Source: Oxalobacter aliiformigenes (GTDB lineage Bacteria > Pseudomonadota > Gammaproteobacteria > Burkholderiales > Burkholderiaceae_D). From it: a stretch of DNA of 64,000 bases. Position numbers and translations under genes: made by a program. Positions 9,560 to 18,669 of this stretch are shown here, piece by piece. The notes beneath the pieces are model-generated. The model had not been told where the DNA came from. It saw only the letters and a list, made by a program, of their open reading frames with translations, and did no database searches. The DNA lies in contig NZ_CP098252.1 in assembly GCF_027116575.1 (NCBI RefSeq), positions 1,798,001-1,862,000 on the forward strand, given 5' to 3'. Numbering within the stretch: position 1 is the stretch's first letter; each line of letters begins with the position of its first letter.

Positions 9560-11206
9560 ATGACAACCATTCCGAAGACATTTTTTTCCCGCCGTTTTCA
9601 TATCGACAGCCGATGGCTGATCGCTCTCGCTGCATGTTACTTCACCACTGTCCTGAATCTGGGCCTGTGGCGCTATATCGCAAATCATCTTGCCATTACC
9701 GGCGTCAATATGTTTTTTTTCGGAATCAGTCTGCCGGTTCTGATTTTCACGGCACTTTACCTGATATTCAATCTTCTTGTATTGCCGTATATCGGCAAAC
9801 CTTTGCTGATCCTGCTGCTGATTATCTCAAGTGCCGCCAACTTTTTCATATTCAGTTTCGGCATCTTTATCGATTCCTACATGATCCGGAATGTTTTCGA
9901 AACAAACATGCGTGAAGCGCTTGATCTCATCACGCCCGGTTCCCTTTTATGGATATTTTCCGGCGGAGTATTGCCTGCGATATTGTTGCTTTTTGCCCGG
10001 ATCGATTACCGGCCCTTCTGGAAAGAATGCCGTTTCCGTATTTTCGCCATAGCCGGTTGCCTTGCCATGACGGGGATAATCGCCGCGCTTTTCTTCAAGG
10101 AATATGCCGCTTTCGGAAGAAACCACCGCGATCTGCCGCGACTGATCAATCCGACCAACTACATCTATGCCACGGCACGCTATTTCCATCTCCAGTCAAT
10201 GGTCAACCGCCAGCTCCAGCGACTGGACGAAGCAGCCAGACTGGCTCCTTACAAGGATGCCGCGCCGACTGTATTCATTATGGTCGTCGGTGAAACCGCC
10301 CGCTCGATGAATTTTTCCCTGAACGGATACCCGCGCAAAACCAATCCTCTCCTTGCCAAAGAAGACGTCATCTCCTTCAGAAACGTTTATTCCTGTGGCA
10401 CGGCTACCGCCACATCCGTTCCCTGCATGTTCTCCAACATGCCAAGAAACCGGTTCAATGTAAATGACGCGAAATATTCCGAAAACATGCTTGATCTCAT
10501 ACAACAGGCCGGTTTCGAAGTGCTATGGCGCGAAAACGACGACGGTTGCAAAGGCGTCTGCAACCGGGTTCCCAACGAAGATATGGTCAAAACAAACGAT
10601 ATCCGTTATTGCGACGGTCAAAGCTGTTTCGACGAGGTTCTGGTCGAAAATCTGGAAGAATATCTGGCCAATGTCAAGAAAGACGCTTTCATCGTTCTGC
10701 ACATGATCGGCAGCCATGGGCCTACCTATTACAAACGTTATCCCGACTCTTTCCGGAAATTCACGCCCACCTGCGATACTGCTGAAATCCAGAAATGTAC
10801 CCGTGAGGAAATCGTCAATACCTACGACAACACCATTCTCTATACCGATTTCGTCGTCTCACGAGCCATCGGCATCCTCAAGAAATTCCCTCATCTCGAA
10901 TCCGGACTGCTTTACGTCTCCGATCACGGCGAATCGCTGGGCGAAAACAACATTTACCTGCACGGATTACCCTACTCCATTGCACCTGAAGAACAGAAAA
11001 AAGTCCCCACGATCCTGTGGATGTCCGACAACATGAAAAAGTTCGACCATCTGGATTACAGTTGCATCGCGAAAAAGGCGGAAGAAAACACCTTCTCGCA
11101 CGACAATATTTTTCACACCATTCTGGCTCTGATGGAAATCAGATCGAAAACCTATGACAAGTCGCTGGACATGTTCGACCCATGCCGGCTTGAACCGCTG
11201 CCATGA
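9560..11206 (+). CDS. eptA: Phosphoethanolamine transferase (EptA family)
   Basis: Inner-membrane enzyme that moves phosphoethanolamine from phosphatidylethanolamine to lipid A or a similar glycan, giving polymyxin resistance in known members. From the ATG at 9560 it has 548 residues. About five N-terminal membrane spans (to residue 170) are followed by the periplasmic sulfatase-fold domain: MVVGETARSMNFSLNGYPRK, the Thr nucleophile in SCGTATATSVPCMFSNM, and metal ligands in YVSDHGESLGENNIYLHGLP. The Cys pairs of EptA (CKGVCNR, CDGQSCFD) are present. An in-frame TTG at 9545 is less likely as start. Second paralogue in the window besides the fusion at 1-1664, but with no PAP2 domain. Confidence 0.93.
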   Translation: MTTIPKTFFSRRFHIDSRWLIALAACYFTTVLNLGLWRYIANHLAITGVNMFFFGISLPVLIFTALYLIFNLLVLPYIGKPLLILLLIISSAANFFIFSFGIFIDSYMIRNVFETNMREALDLITPGSLLWIFSGGVLPAILLLFARIDYRPFWKECRFRIFAIAGCLAMTGIIAALFFKEYAAFGRNHRDLPRLINPTNYIYATARYFHLQSMVNRQLQRLDEAARLAPYKDAAPTVFIMVVGETARSMNFSLNGYPRKTNPLLAKEDVISFRNVYSCGTATATSVPCMFSNMPRNRFNVNDAKYSENMLDLIQQAGFEVLWRENDDGCKGVCNRVPNEDMVKTNDIRYCDGQSCFDEVLVENLEEYLANVKKDAFIVLHMIGSHGPTYYKRYPDSFRKFTPTCDTAEIQKCTREEIVNTYDNTILYTDFVVSRAIGILKKFPHLESGLLYVSDHGESLGENNIYLHGLPYSIAPEEQKKVPTILWMSDNMKKFDHLDYSCIAKKAEENTFSHDNIFHTILALMEIRSKTYDKSLDMFDPCRLEPLP

Positions 11207-11262
11207 AATCAGCCCTTCCATAGCCAGACTTCAGGCAACTGTTTTTCATGAAATGCTGATAA

Positions 11263-11721
11263 CTACTGTACGCCACAATCAACCCGTTTCCTGCCGAACG
11301 AAACAGACAACGGCGGCAAAAACATCCACAGCCCTGTTTCCGTGGACAATCTGTCTCCGGGCAAGCATATTCTCCCGTACAACATCCGGTGCAGGGAAAT
11401 CCATTCATTCCGCCTGACAACATGAACGAAACACCGTCTTCCGACAATTCGCACGCTCCCGAAACTTTCCACCTGTTCACTCCGGTCAAAACACAGCCGA
11501 TATTCCACTCCATTCTCACGGATTGTCGGGAGACTGTTTTCCATACCGGCCACGGCAATTGATTTCCAGAAAATCCTGCCACCTCGAATCTTTCCCTCGA
11601 TGAGAACCGTATGCGCCTTTTCACCCTGTCTCAGGAAATCTCCCCTGTCAGAAAAAACATGCCTTATTGAATAAAAAACACCATTGCAAACATGTTTCCA
11701 TGCGCTCAAAACTTCCGCCAT
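11263..11721 (-). CDS. Hypothetical protein, 152 residues
   Basis: An open frame fills most of the gap between eptA and the nitroreductase. Codon choice looks ordinary for this genome, and it starts MAEVLSAWKHVCNGVFYSIR with only a weak upstream GGAA. No signal peptide, membrane segment or motif is recognised; it is rich in Arg and aromatic residues. A second minus-strand frame (11139-11624) overlaps it and the end of eptA and is the poorer choice. It could be non-coding or a relic; nothing in the context assigns a role. Confidence 0.3.
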   Translation of the reverse strand: MAEVLSAWKHVCNGVFYSIRHVFSDRGDFLRQGEKAHTVLIEGKIRGGRIFWKSIAVAGMENSLPTIRENGVEYRLCFDRSEQVESFGSVRIVGRRCFVHVVRRNEWISLHRMLYGRICLPGDRLSTETGLWMFLPPLSVSFGRKRVDCGVQ

Positions 11722-11838
11722 TTCCTATCAGCCCGGCAGGATTCCCAAGTTTACTTTGCAAATAAACAGTGGTCTAATTAAAGGAAAATCATTGAAGCGA
11801 CTCATCTCCCGAGTCCTATTTCACCTAGGAGACTTTTC

Positions 11839-12396
11839 ATGAATGAAACGATCAGCGCAATGCTCTCCCGCCGAAGCATTCGTTCCTACAAAACCCGGCA
11901 GGTTTCCGATCGCGATTTGAACTGGATTCTTGAAGCCGGCATTTACGCCGCGACATCCAGAAACATGCAATCCTGGTACCTGACTGCCGTACAGAACAAA
12001 GACCTTCTGAAAAGACTGAGAGATGCAGCCTGCGACACCATGCTCAAGTCAGACAACGAACGCAATCGTGAAAAGGCACTCGATCCCGGTTTTTCCCCTT
12101 TCTACAATGCCCCCACCCTGATTATCGTTTCCGGCAATGAATCCAGAAATGCCAGAGTGGATTGTGCCAATGCAACCCAGAACATGTGCGTCGCGGCAAA
12201 CTCTCTTGGACTCGGATCATGTTATCTGGCCAGTTTTACCATGGCATTTGAAAACCCGGCCGTCGCCGCTGTTCTTCTGAGAGATCTGGGCATTCCGGAA
12301 GGATATTCCCCGCAATTCGGCGTTGCACTCGGTTATGCGGACGAACAGCCGGAAACCCCTCATCGCAGACGGGACGTCATCCGTATCCTCAAATAG
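11839..12396 (+). CDS. Nitroreductase family protein
   Basis: FMN-dependent oxidoreductase fold, 185 residues, cytoplasmic. The N-terminal SRRSIRSYKTRQVSDRDL and AATSRNMQSWYLTAV are the classic FMN-binding start. The central DCANATQNMCVAANSLGLGS and the C-terminal GYADEQPETPHRRRDV are also typical. A GGAGA ribosome site precedes the ATG. The next gene starts directly after its stop and encodes a distant, exported member of the same fold, so the two may work together. Substrate cannot be read from sequence. Confidence 0.9.
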   Translation: MNETISAMLSRRSIRSYKTRQVSDRDLNWILEAGIYAATSRNMQSWYLTAVQNKDLLKRLRDAACDTMLKSDNERNREKALDPGFSPFYNAPTLIIVSGNESRNARVDCANATQNMCVAANSLGLGSCYLASFTMAFENPAVAAVLLRDLGIPEGYSPQFGVALGYADEQPETPHRRRDVIRILK

Positions 12397-13026
12397 ATGG
12401 CAAAACGGATGAAACTGTTCGGAAAACACTGTGCCGGAATGCTGGCGATACTGGCATTTCCGGGCATGGTCACCTGTGCGGACATCACACTGCCGCCTCC
12501 GCAAACAAAAGGGGGCCAAGGAATTTTCACTCTGCTGAAATCGCGTCATTCGTCAACCCCGGCCGATTTTCCGCTGAAAAATATCTCTGCGCAAGAACTC
12601 TCCAGCCTTCTCTGGGCCGCCACCGGACAAAACCGTTCACCAAGAGGCTGGACAATTCCCCTGGCGATGAACACTGCCCCCTATAACAAAATCTATGTCC
12701 TGGACGACAGCGGCGTTTACCGGTATCACTGGAAACAGAACAGGCTCATCCGGATTTCCGACAAAAACATCAAGAACGGGATCAGCCCGCAAAACATCGT
12801 CGGCAAATCACCTGTCGTGCTGGTTTTCGTTTCCGGAAGCAATATCAAAAAAGAATATGTCTATACCACAACGGGAGCAATGACCCAGAATATTTATCTG
12901 GCAGCGGAATCCATGGGAATCGGAGGCCGATTTGTCATGACGATGAATGAAAAGGCCATTCGTGAAGGACTGAAGCTGAAAACCGGTGAATATCCGCTCA
13001 ATCTGATGCTCATCGGCAAGAAATGA
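12397..13026 (+). CDS. Exported nitroreductase-like protein (SagB/ThcOx type)
   Basis: 209 residues beginning with an N-terminal signal peptide (about 1-27: hydrophobic MLAILAFPGMV then TCA). The mature part shows the SagB/ThcOx-like pattern: LKNISAQELSSLLWAATGQN then RGWTIPLAMN, a middle region VYRYHWKQNRL, and the C-terminal NIYLAAESMGIGGRFVMTMN. The ATG follows the upstream stop with no gap, so translation is probably coupled. An FMN-binding oxidoreductase in the periplasm is the inference; export of a nitroreductase fold is uncommon. A few variable Arg/Asn sites make catalytic activity uncertain. Confidence 0.75.
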   Translation: MAKRMKLFGKHCAGMLAILAFPGMVTCADITLPPPQTKGGQGIFTLLKSRHSSTPADFPLKNISAQELSSLLWAATGQNRSPRGWTIPLAMNTAPYNKIYVLDDSGVYRYHWKQNRLIRISDKNIKNGISPQNIVGKSPVVLVFVSGSNIKKEYVYTTTGAMTQNIYLAAESMGIGGRFVMTMNEKAIREGLKLKTGEYPLNLMLIGKK

Positions 13027-13320
13027 CCTCTCCATAACGGATTTTCCATTGTCCTTTCAACCATTCCAAAAACAGAAGACCGCTCCTTCCTGTCCACTGT
13101 TATTGTGCACTACGAAAAACACTCCAACCTCATGACGGTTTCGAGAGTCGTCGCCACAGCAACACATCCGGTTTCTGAAAAGGATCCGCCGGGCAAATTG
13201 AAACAAATTTGATTTTTCAAAGCATCCGACTCTTGCCAAATGATACATTTTCAAAACTGAAGGTCCAGTTTTATACTGAATCGATCCCTTCGGGAAACAA
13301 AAACATCCATGGAGACACAC

Positions 13321-14082
13321 ATGAAACGATATCTTCTATCCTTACTGGCAATTCCCCTCGTTCTGGCCGGTTGCGCACAAACTCCCAGTTCAAACCCGCC
13401 TGCCTCACAAGCAGTGGATTCCCTCGACGCATTCCATTGGCAACTGACCGATGCGACCGACCGTGGTGGCAAGCGACTGGACTATCTGTTCGTCCAGCCC
13501 GGCACCCCCGTCCAGATGGACTTCAAAACCAACCGTTTTTCGGTTTCCAATACCTGCAATGTCATCAACGGTACTTATTTGCTGACCGACAATGTCATTA
13601 CCTTTTCCAATATGATGTCAACCCGGATGCTGTGTGCCAATCCGCAGCTGAATACACTTGAACAGAAAGTAGCCTCCCAGTTGCAGAACCGTGCGAATAT
13701 CGATCTGTTTCTTTCCGCAACACCGGTCATGAAACTTCGTTTCTATGATGGCAACACCCTGACTTTTACGGGCCGGCCGACAGCCGATGTCCGTTACGGC
13801 GGAACAGGTGAAACCGTTTTCATGGAAATCGCTTCCAATACAGTAACCTGCAGTTCACCGACACTGCCAGTGAAACAGTGCCTTCAGGTTCGTGACGTGT
13901 ATTATGACAACAGTGGCGTCATCACCGGAACAAGCACATGGCGTGCCTTCTATCCAAACATCGAGGGCTACCAGCACCAGGAAGGTGTCGGCCACATTCT
14001 CCGTTTGAAACGGTACAACGTACCCAATGCACCCGCCAATACACAAAACCAGGCTTATATTCTTGACATGATTGTCCAGTAA
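13321..14082 (+). CDS. META and DUF4377 domain lipoprotein
   Basis: 253-residue lipoprotein: MKRYLLSLLAIPLVLAGC gives a lipobox with Cys18. Residues about 35-160 form a META/HslJ-like domain (FHWQLTDATD, FSVSNTCNVINGTYLLTDN, then MMSTRMLC). Residues about 165-253 match DUF4377 (VTCSSPTLPVKQCLQVRDV, and the final AYILDMIVQ). The ATG at 13321 has GGAGAC before it; the ATG at 13309 would place residues before the signal peptide. Likely anchored in the outer membrane with a stress or inhibitor role as in HslJ, but this is family-level inference. Confidence 0.85.
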   Translation: MKRYLLSLLAIPLVLAGCAQTPSSNPPASQAVDSLDAFHWQLTDATDRGGKRLDYLFVQPGTPVQMDFKTNRFSVSNTCNVINGTYLLTDNVITFSNMMSTRMLCANPQLNTLEQKVASQLQNRANIDLFLSATPVMKLRFYDGNTLTFTGRPTADVRYGGTGETVFMEIASNTVTCSSPTLPVKQCLQVRDVYYDNSGVITGTSTWRAFYPNIEGYQHQEGVGHILRLKRYNVPNAPANTQNQAYILDMIVQ

Positions 14083-14230
14083 TCCGTCCTCCCTCAGAGG
14101 GCGTTCAAACCCGGCCGGTTTTCTGCCGGCGGGATGCCGGGTCTGCGCAGACATTCTGTGGTTTTGTCCCCGGTCAGCCTTTCAGCCGATACGACCGGAC
14201 AGAAAAACCCGTATTGTCTACCCTTGCAAG

Positions 14231-14259
14231 AAAAAAGGAGCGATTTCCGCTCCTTTTTT
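14231..14259. terminator. Bidirectional terminator
   Basis: AAAAAAGGAGCG and CGCTCCTTTTTT form a 12-bp stem with a short loop, between two convergent genes (META lipoprotein and autotransporter), with T-tracts on both strands. Confidence 0.85.
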
Positions 14260-14304
14260 CGTGTTTTGTGTTTTTCGTGTTTTGTATTGGATTGAAGCCG
14301 GCGA

Positions 14305-17046
14305 TCAGAACAGATAATTGACGACGAAGTTGCCCATGACGCCTTCCCGTTGGCCAACGTAGCCTTCTATTGTGAAGTCGTAGTTCCACCGGCTTTTTTC
14401 CGACGGTACGAATTTAACGCCCAGTTCCAGTACGCCGCTGTCTCCTTTCAGGCTGGTGTCTTTCAGGCTGTATCCCATGACGCTTCCTCTCGCGTTTCCG
14501 TCGAATTCGTGTTCCCAGGCTATGCCTATGTAGGGCATGCCGGTTTTTTCCGCTGTGTAGTTGAGCCGGGTTCCCAGCCGGGTACGGTGGCTGTCGATGT
14601 CGTCGAGTTTGTGGTCGGCTCCGTTTATTTCTGTGTTGAAGCCGTTCAGGTGCAGCCAACGGTATTTGAGGTAGCTGTCGAGCATGTAGTCGGGGTGGTA
14701 TTGCCATTCCCGACCGATTTCGAGTCCCGCTCCGTAGTAGGTGCTGTTTTTGTCGTAGTCGAGTTTTTCTCCGCTTCCGTCTTTGAGGCGGCTGTTGTAG
14801 TCGCTGAAGGCACGACCGATTCTGGCATGGGCCTGGAGGTAGGTGCCTTTCCAGTTTCCTTCTTTCTGTTTTCTTTCTCCGATGGCTCCGATTCCGTAGT
14901 AGTGGATGTCTCCGTTTCCTTTTGCCCACCGGTTATGGGTGTCTATGTTTCCCCAGCCGGCTTCGATGTACAGGGCTCCGTTGAGGTCTTTTTCGGTGTC
15001 CTGTTTTTCGTTGAGTTTGCTTCTGAGTCCGATGAACCAGTGGGTTCCTGTGGTGTGGGCCCAGGCTTTGTTTCCGTTCAGGTCGTGGTGCAGGTCTCCT
15101 CCGCTGACGGCGCCATAGAAGCAGGTCTCGGGGATGCTTCCGTCTTCCCGCAGGCTGCACTGGAGTTTGCGGTCGAGGATGAAGTCTCCTGCCGCGTTCA
15201 GGAAGTCTGTCAGGGCCAGCCGGCTTTCGTTGATGGTTTCTGTTCCGGGGACGATTTCGGTTTCTCCTGTTTTGACGAGGTCGATGCTGTCTCCGTCAAC
15301 GCTATCGATGCCGGGGCCGTCCCATTCTACTTTGTAGAGGGCCTGGAGGGCTCCTTTTTCGCGGACGGTGACTTGTCCTTTTTCGTATTTGACGTTTTCT
15401 GCTGTCAGGCCGGCATCTGTTTTGTTTTTGATGACTTCGTAGCGTGGGACAAGCGCACTGTTGGTGTGGGCTATGGCTTTCTGAGCAGTGTGGAGGTGGA
15501 TAGTGCTGTTACCGAGACGGGTCGTTTCTTTTTCTGTCAGGACGATGATCGGGTCACCGGCACGAAGCGTCAACCCCGCCAGATCGAGGTCAATGCGGTC
15601 GAAGTTTCCGATGTTTTGTGCACGCCCTTTAAAATTTCTGATGTTCAGGGTGTTGTTGTTTTGTCCTGTGGCTGTCGCATTGCTTCCGTAGAGCCAGGCT
15701 TTTGTGATGTCGATTCCGTTTTTTCCATTCAGGTTGATGGTGTTGCTGGTGACGGTTCCGTTATTGCTGTAGCCTGCATAGATTCTTCCTGCAACTGTCC
15801 CTCCGTTGAGGTCAATGGTGTTGCCGGTGACGGTTCCGCCGGCAGATTGGCCTCCGCGTATTCCGTCAAGGACGCTGCCTCCGTTTATGGTGACGGTGTT
15901 GGATTCGGCGTTCCCGCTGCCGTTGCTGTAACCTCCATAGACATTTCCCTTTACTTCTCCTCCTGTCATGGTAACTTCGTTGCCTATTACGCTTCCTGCG
16001 CCGTTGCTGTAACCTCCACGGACTTTTTCGCTTATGGTTCCTCCTTCTATGGTGACGGTGTTACCCTTGACTTCACCGTTGCTCTTTTCGCCAGCGAAGC
16101 CGCCAAAAATGGTTTTGCTTACGGTTCCTCCTTTTACGAAGACTTCATTTTCCGTTACATCCCCGCTGCCGTTGCTGTAACCGCCACGGACCTCTTTCTC
16201 TACTTTTCCTCCTGTCATGGTGACGGTGTTGTTGCTGACGGCTCCACTGCCTTTGCTGTAACCGCCATAGACGGTTTCGTTTACGGTTGTTTTTTCTCCT
16301 GAGATGGTCACGGTGTTTTCCTTAACTTCACCGCTGCCGTCGCTCTGGCCACCACGGACATCTTCGCTTAACGTACCACCTGTGATGTTAACCTCGTTGT
16401 TCTGGACAACACCTGTGCTGTTTTTGTCAGCCAAACCGCCAAAGACAGCCTTTCCTACTTCTCCACTTGACACGAAGACTTTGTTTTCTGTCACGTTACC
16501 ACTGCCGTTGCTGTAACCACCATGGACTGTTTCGGTTACCTGGCCACCTTTGATGTCAACGGTGTTGTTCCGGACAACACCGTTGCCGAGGCTGTAACCA
16601 CCATGGATGCTCCTCCCTACTGTTCCTCCTGTCATTTCAACGGTGTTTTCCGTGATGGCACGGCCGTCATTTGACTGCCCAATGAAACCGCCTAAAACAC
16701 TTCCGCCATATGATGGATTGACTTTCTCTACCACAGCACCTTCTTTTATCTCGACGGTATATCCGCTGACACTATCACTTTCACTGGCATTCTCGCTGCC
16801 GTGACCACCATAAACGTCACCATTGACAGTCCCATATGATTCTCCTGTACCCACCGTTATCTTTTTCGTCTGTTGGTCAGCATATACACTTGCCGCCGAT
16901 ACATGAGGAGCACAAAGAATGGCGGAAAGCGCAACTCCTGCACAAAACAGTCCTTTGACGATTTTGCGGCCGTGGGTTTCTTCAACCGGCGGTTTGAAAG
17001 ATGCCGGGTTTTCTCCGGCTGCGGCATGACGGGATATGCGGGACAT
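14305..17046 (-). CDS. Repeat-rich autotransporter (type Va)
   Basis: 913 residues. A long N-terminal signal (about 1-52: a charged, extended n-region, then LFCAGVALSAILCAPHVSA) leads to a passenger of about 450 residues. The passenger is built from a degenerate repeat of about 24-30 residues with the core GGYSNGSGxVxxNxVxxxGG, at least a dozen copies, predicting a right-handed beta-helix. After a linker (about 500-640) comes a beta-barrel of about 275 residues that ends VMGNFVVNYLF, with the terminal Phe needed for BAM insertion. Only one Cys pair lies before the barrel. Expected on the cell surface as adhesin or biofilm factor; no protease or lipase motif is seen. Confidence 0.88.
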   Translation of the reverse strand: MSRISRHAAAGENPASFKPPVEETHGRKIVKGLFCAGVALSAILCAPHVSAASVYADQQTKKITVGTGESYGTVNGDVYGGHGSENASESDSVSGYTVEIKEGAVVEKVNPSYGGSVLGGFIGQSNDGRAITENTVEMTGGTVGRSIHGGYSLGNGVVRNNTVDIKGGQVTETVHGGYSNGSGNVTENKVFVSSGEVGKAVFGGLADKNSTGVVQNNEVNITGGTLSEDVRGGQSDGSGEVKENTVTISGEKTTVNETVYGGYSKGSGAVSNNTVTMTGGKVEKEVRGGYSNGSGDVTENEVFVKGGTVSKTIFGGFAGEKSNGEVKGNTVTIEGGTISEKVRGGYSNGAGSVIGNEVTMTGGEVKGNVYGGYSNGSGNAESNTVTINGGSVLDGIRGGQSAGGTVTGNTIDLNGGTVAGRIYAGYSNNGTVTSNTINLNGKNGIDITKAWLYGSNATATGQNNNTLNIRNFKGRAQNIGNFDRIDLDLAGLTLRAGDPIIVLTEKETTRLGNSTIHLHTAQKAIAHTNSALVPRYEVIKNKTDAGLTAENVKYEKGQVTVREKGALQALYKVEWDGPGIDSVDGDSIDLVKTGETEIVPGTETINESRLALTDFLNAAGDFILDRKLQCSLREDGSIPETCFYGAVSGGDLHHDLNGNKAWAHTTGTHWFIGLRSKLNEKQDTEKDLNGALYIEAGWGNIDTHNRWAKGNGDIHYYGIGAIGERKQKEGNWKGTYLQAHARIGRAFSDYNSRLKDGSGEKLDYDKNSTYYGAGLEIGREWQYHPDYMLDSYLKYRWLHLNGFNTEINGADHKLDDIDSHRTRLGTRLNYTAEKTGMPYIGIAWEHEFDGNARGSVMGYSLKDTSLKGDSGVLELGVKFVPSEKSRWNYDFTIEGYVGQREGVMGNFVVNYLF

Positions 17047-17100
17047 GGCTGTTTCCTTTCAGGGCACTTTTTCGCCGTTAACGTCCTCCAATAATCATTG

Positions 17101-17128
17101 ACGACCGTTAATAACCATTAACGGTCGT
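17101..17128. promoter_or_regulatory. Perfect 11-bp inverted repeat upstream of autotransporter
   Basis: ACGACCGTTAA, 6 nt, TTAACGGTCGT, located 55-82 nt before the autotransporter ATG. The inner 11-mer ATAACCATTAA (17111-17121) recurs inverted as TTAATGGTTAT at 17295-17305. This suggests operators of a dimeric regulator, or a hairpin in the leader. The rest of 17129-17569 is T-rich on the plus strand with no gene that I can support. Confidence 0.55.
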
Positions 17129-17569
17129 AACCATTTCGCAACCTCCTGTTTTTCAACGCCTTTTCCGGATGCCGCCTTATCTCGTCCTTGTCGTTTCCCT
17201 TCTCCTATCTTCCTGCCCTGTTTCTTTTTTATCCGGATTTCTCTTTTGTTTTGTTATACTTATTTCAATTTTTTAATATTCCTGTTAACGTTTTTTAATG
17301 GTTATAACCTCTCTTTTTCTCCTGTCTCTTTTTCACCATACTTCTTCTTTTCATGCTTTGGAGAACTGATCCGCTTGCGGGTTGTCATGTCACCTAAAGA
17401 GTTTTCCGGGCCGGCTTTATCAATAAACAATATGCCGCCTTTTCCGGAATAGTCGCTTCAAAATGGAATGTCGATGGTAATGCCGTTATTTCCCGTATCG
17501 AAAACCGGCAGAAAGCGATCGTGGCAAGCTGAAAAACAGGCCGTCAGAAGGACAGGAAGGAAAAAACCG

Positions 17570-18160
17570 TCAGGAAATTGTCCGGCGCCTGACGGTTTCA
17601 AAAGCTTCGATTGATCTGGTGAGCAGATACTGCAACTTCAGCCTGTCATCCTGTGACACATACCGGAGAACATTGACCTTTCCGGCCGGCAAGGAACGTA
17701 TCAGAACCAGTGCTTCATACAAGTAATCAAAACCCCGCTGCAAATTCTTTCTTTCACGATTGCCCAATCCGTTTTTCTCAAGCAGTTCAAACAGGGTTTC
17801 GCGTAATTCAACATGTCCAAGGTCTTGAAAACTGTCTGGCAGAAAATTTTCCTGTCTCTTTTCCCCGGCATCGATATCCAGAAATTCCGAGAACTCCTGC
17901 AAATTGACGACGAGAATTTGCAACCGCCCTTCCAGAATTGTCCCGTACATATGGGAAAGCACCACGGCATTACTGTTTCTTTGATGTCGGACATAAATGG
18001 AAAAAACGAAAACAATAAAAACAATAGCGACGATACCCGCAGCAAACAGGATATCCGTCAACCCGGAGGAACCGGATACCTTTTCGGAAGCGGATGCCGC
18101 TGCCGGATGCAATATGGCCAGACCGGACAACAACAATAACAGATACCGTCTCAAATGCAT
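17570..18160 (-). CDS. Hypothetical membrane protein with signal peptide
   Basis: 196 residues. A signal peptide (MHLRRYLLLLLSGLAI up to AAASA) is followed by one membrane helix (about 33-55, ILFAAGIVAIVFIVFVFSIY) and then a mostly helical, charged cytoplasmic tail (about 60-196) with ILVVNLQEFSEFLDID and ETLFELLEKNGLGNRERKNL. I do not recognise the family. Its frame and codon use look like the neighbours. It reads alone, 155 nt before the mazG-like gene's end. Confidence 0.65.
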   Translation of the reverse strand: MHLRRYLLLLLSGLAILHPAAASASEKVSGSSGLTDILFAAGIVAIVFIVFVFSIYVRHQRNSNAVVLSHMYGTILEGRLQILVVNLQEFSEFLDIDAGEKRQENFLPDSFQDLGHVELRETLFELLEKNGLGNRERKNLQRGFDYLYEALVLIRSLPAGKVNVLRYVSQDDRLKLQYLLTRSIEAFETVRRRTIS

Positions 18161-18315
18161 GTTTTTCCTGAAAAATCAGATGACAAGAAAACTATACCCG
18201 CTAATGACAGGTCCAGAAACGACTTCCTGGGCTTTCATCATTGAATAGCCGCAAAAAATGTAACATTTCCAGAAGAGCCGGCCTGAAAAATTCTGTCTGT
18301 ATGAAAAAACCGGAT

Positions 18316-18669
18316 TCATTCGTTATATTTTCTGTCTGATCCTTTCGCTTTTTCAACAGGATATTTCAAGGCGTTTTTTTCCATTTTCCTGAGGGCCGCC
18401 TGCTGCAAATCGATTTTGGCCAGCGACGCAAAACGGATCAGATACAAAAGAATATCGGCAAGCTCTTCTTCCGTATGTTCGCGTACCGTTTTGTCCGCAT
18501 CGATTTCCCGCCAGTCATGCTGGCCGCGTGTCCACTGGAATATCTCAAGCAGTTCAGACGCTTCGACAGCCAATGCCGAAGCAATGTTTTTGGGAGTATG
18601 AAACGGTTTCCAGTCACGTTCGGCAGAAAACTTTTCCAGTTCTTCCGCCAGCATCTCATCGTCAATCAT
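18316..18669 (-). CDS. MazG-like nucleotide pyrophosphohydrolase
   Basis: 117 residues, within the size of the single-domain all-alpha MazG/dCTPase family that cleaves NTPs or dNTPs to the monophosphate. Metal-binding ExxE and ExxD helices are visible: VEASELLEIFQWT and TEEELADILLYLIRFA. The ATG overlaps the TGA of the upstream MscS gene as ATGA, so translation is coupled. House-cleaning of non-canonical nucleotides is likely; the specific substrate is not readable. Confidence 0.9.
   Translation of the reverse strand: MIDDEMLAEELEKFSAERDWKPFHTPKNIASALAVEASELLEIFQWTRGQHDWREIDADKTVREHTEEELADILLYLIRFASLAKIDLQQAALRKMEKNALKYPVEKAKGSDRKYNE

Noticed and set aside
14350..16302. 650-codon open frame on the plus strand
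   Set aside because: Antisense to the autotransporter passenger and barrel; it is open because of the repeat codon bias, has no sensible domain and no ribosome site.
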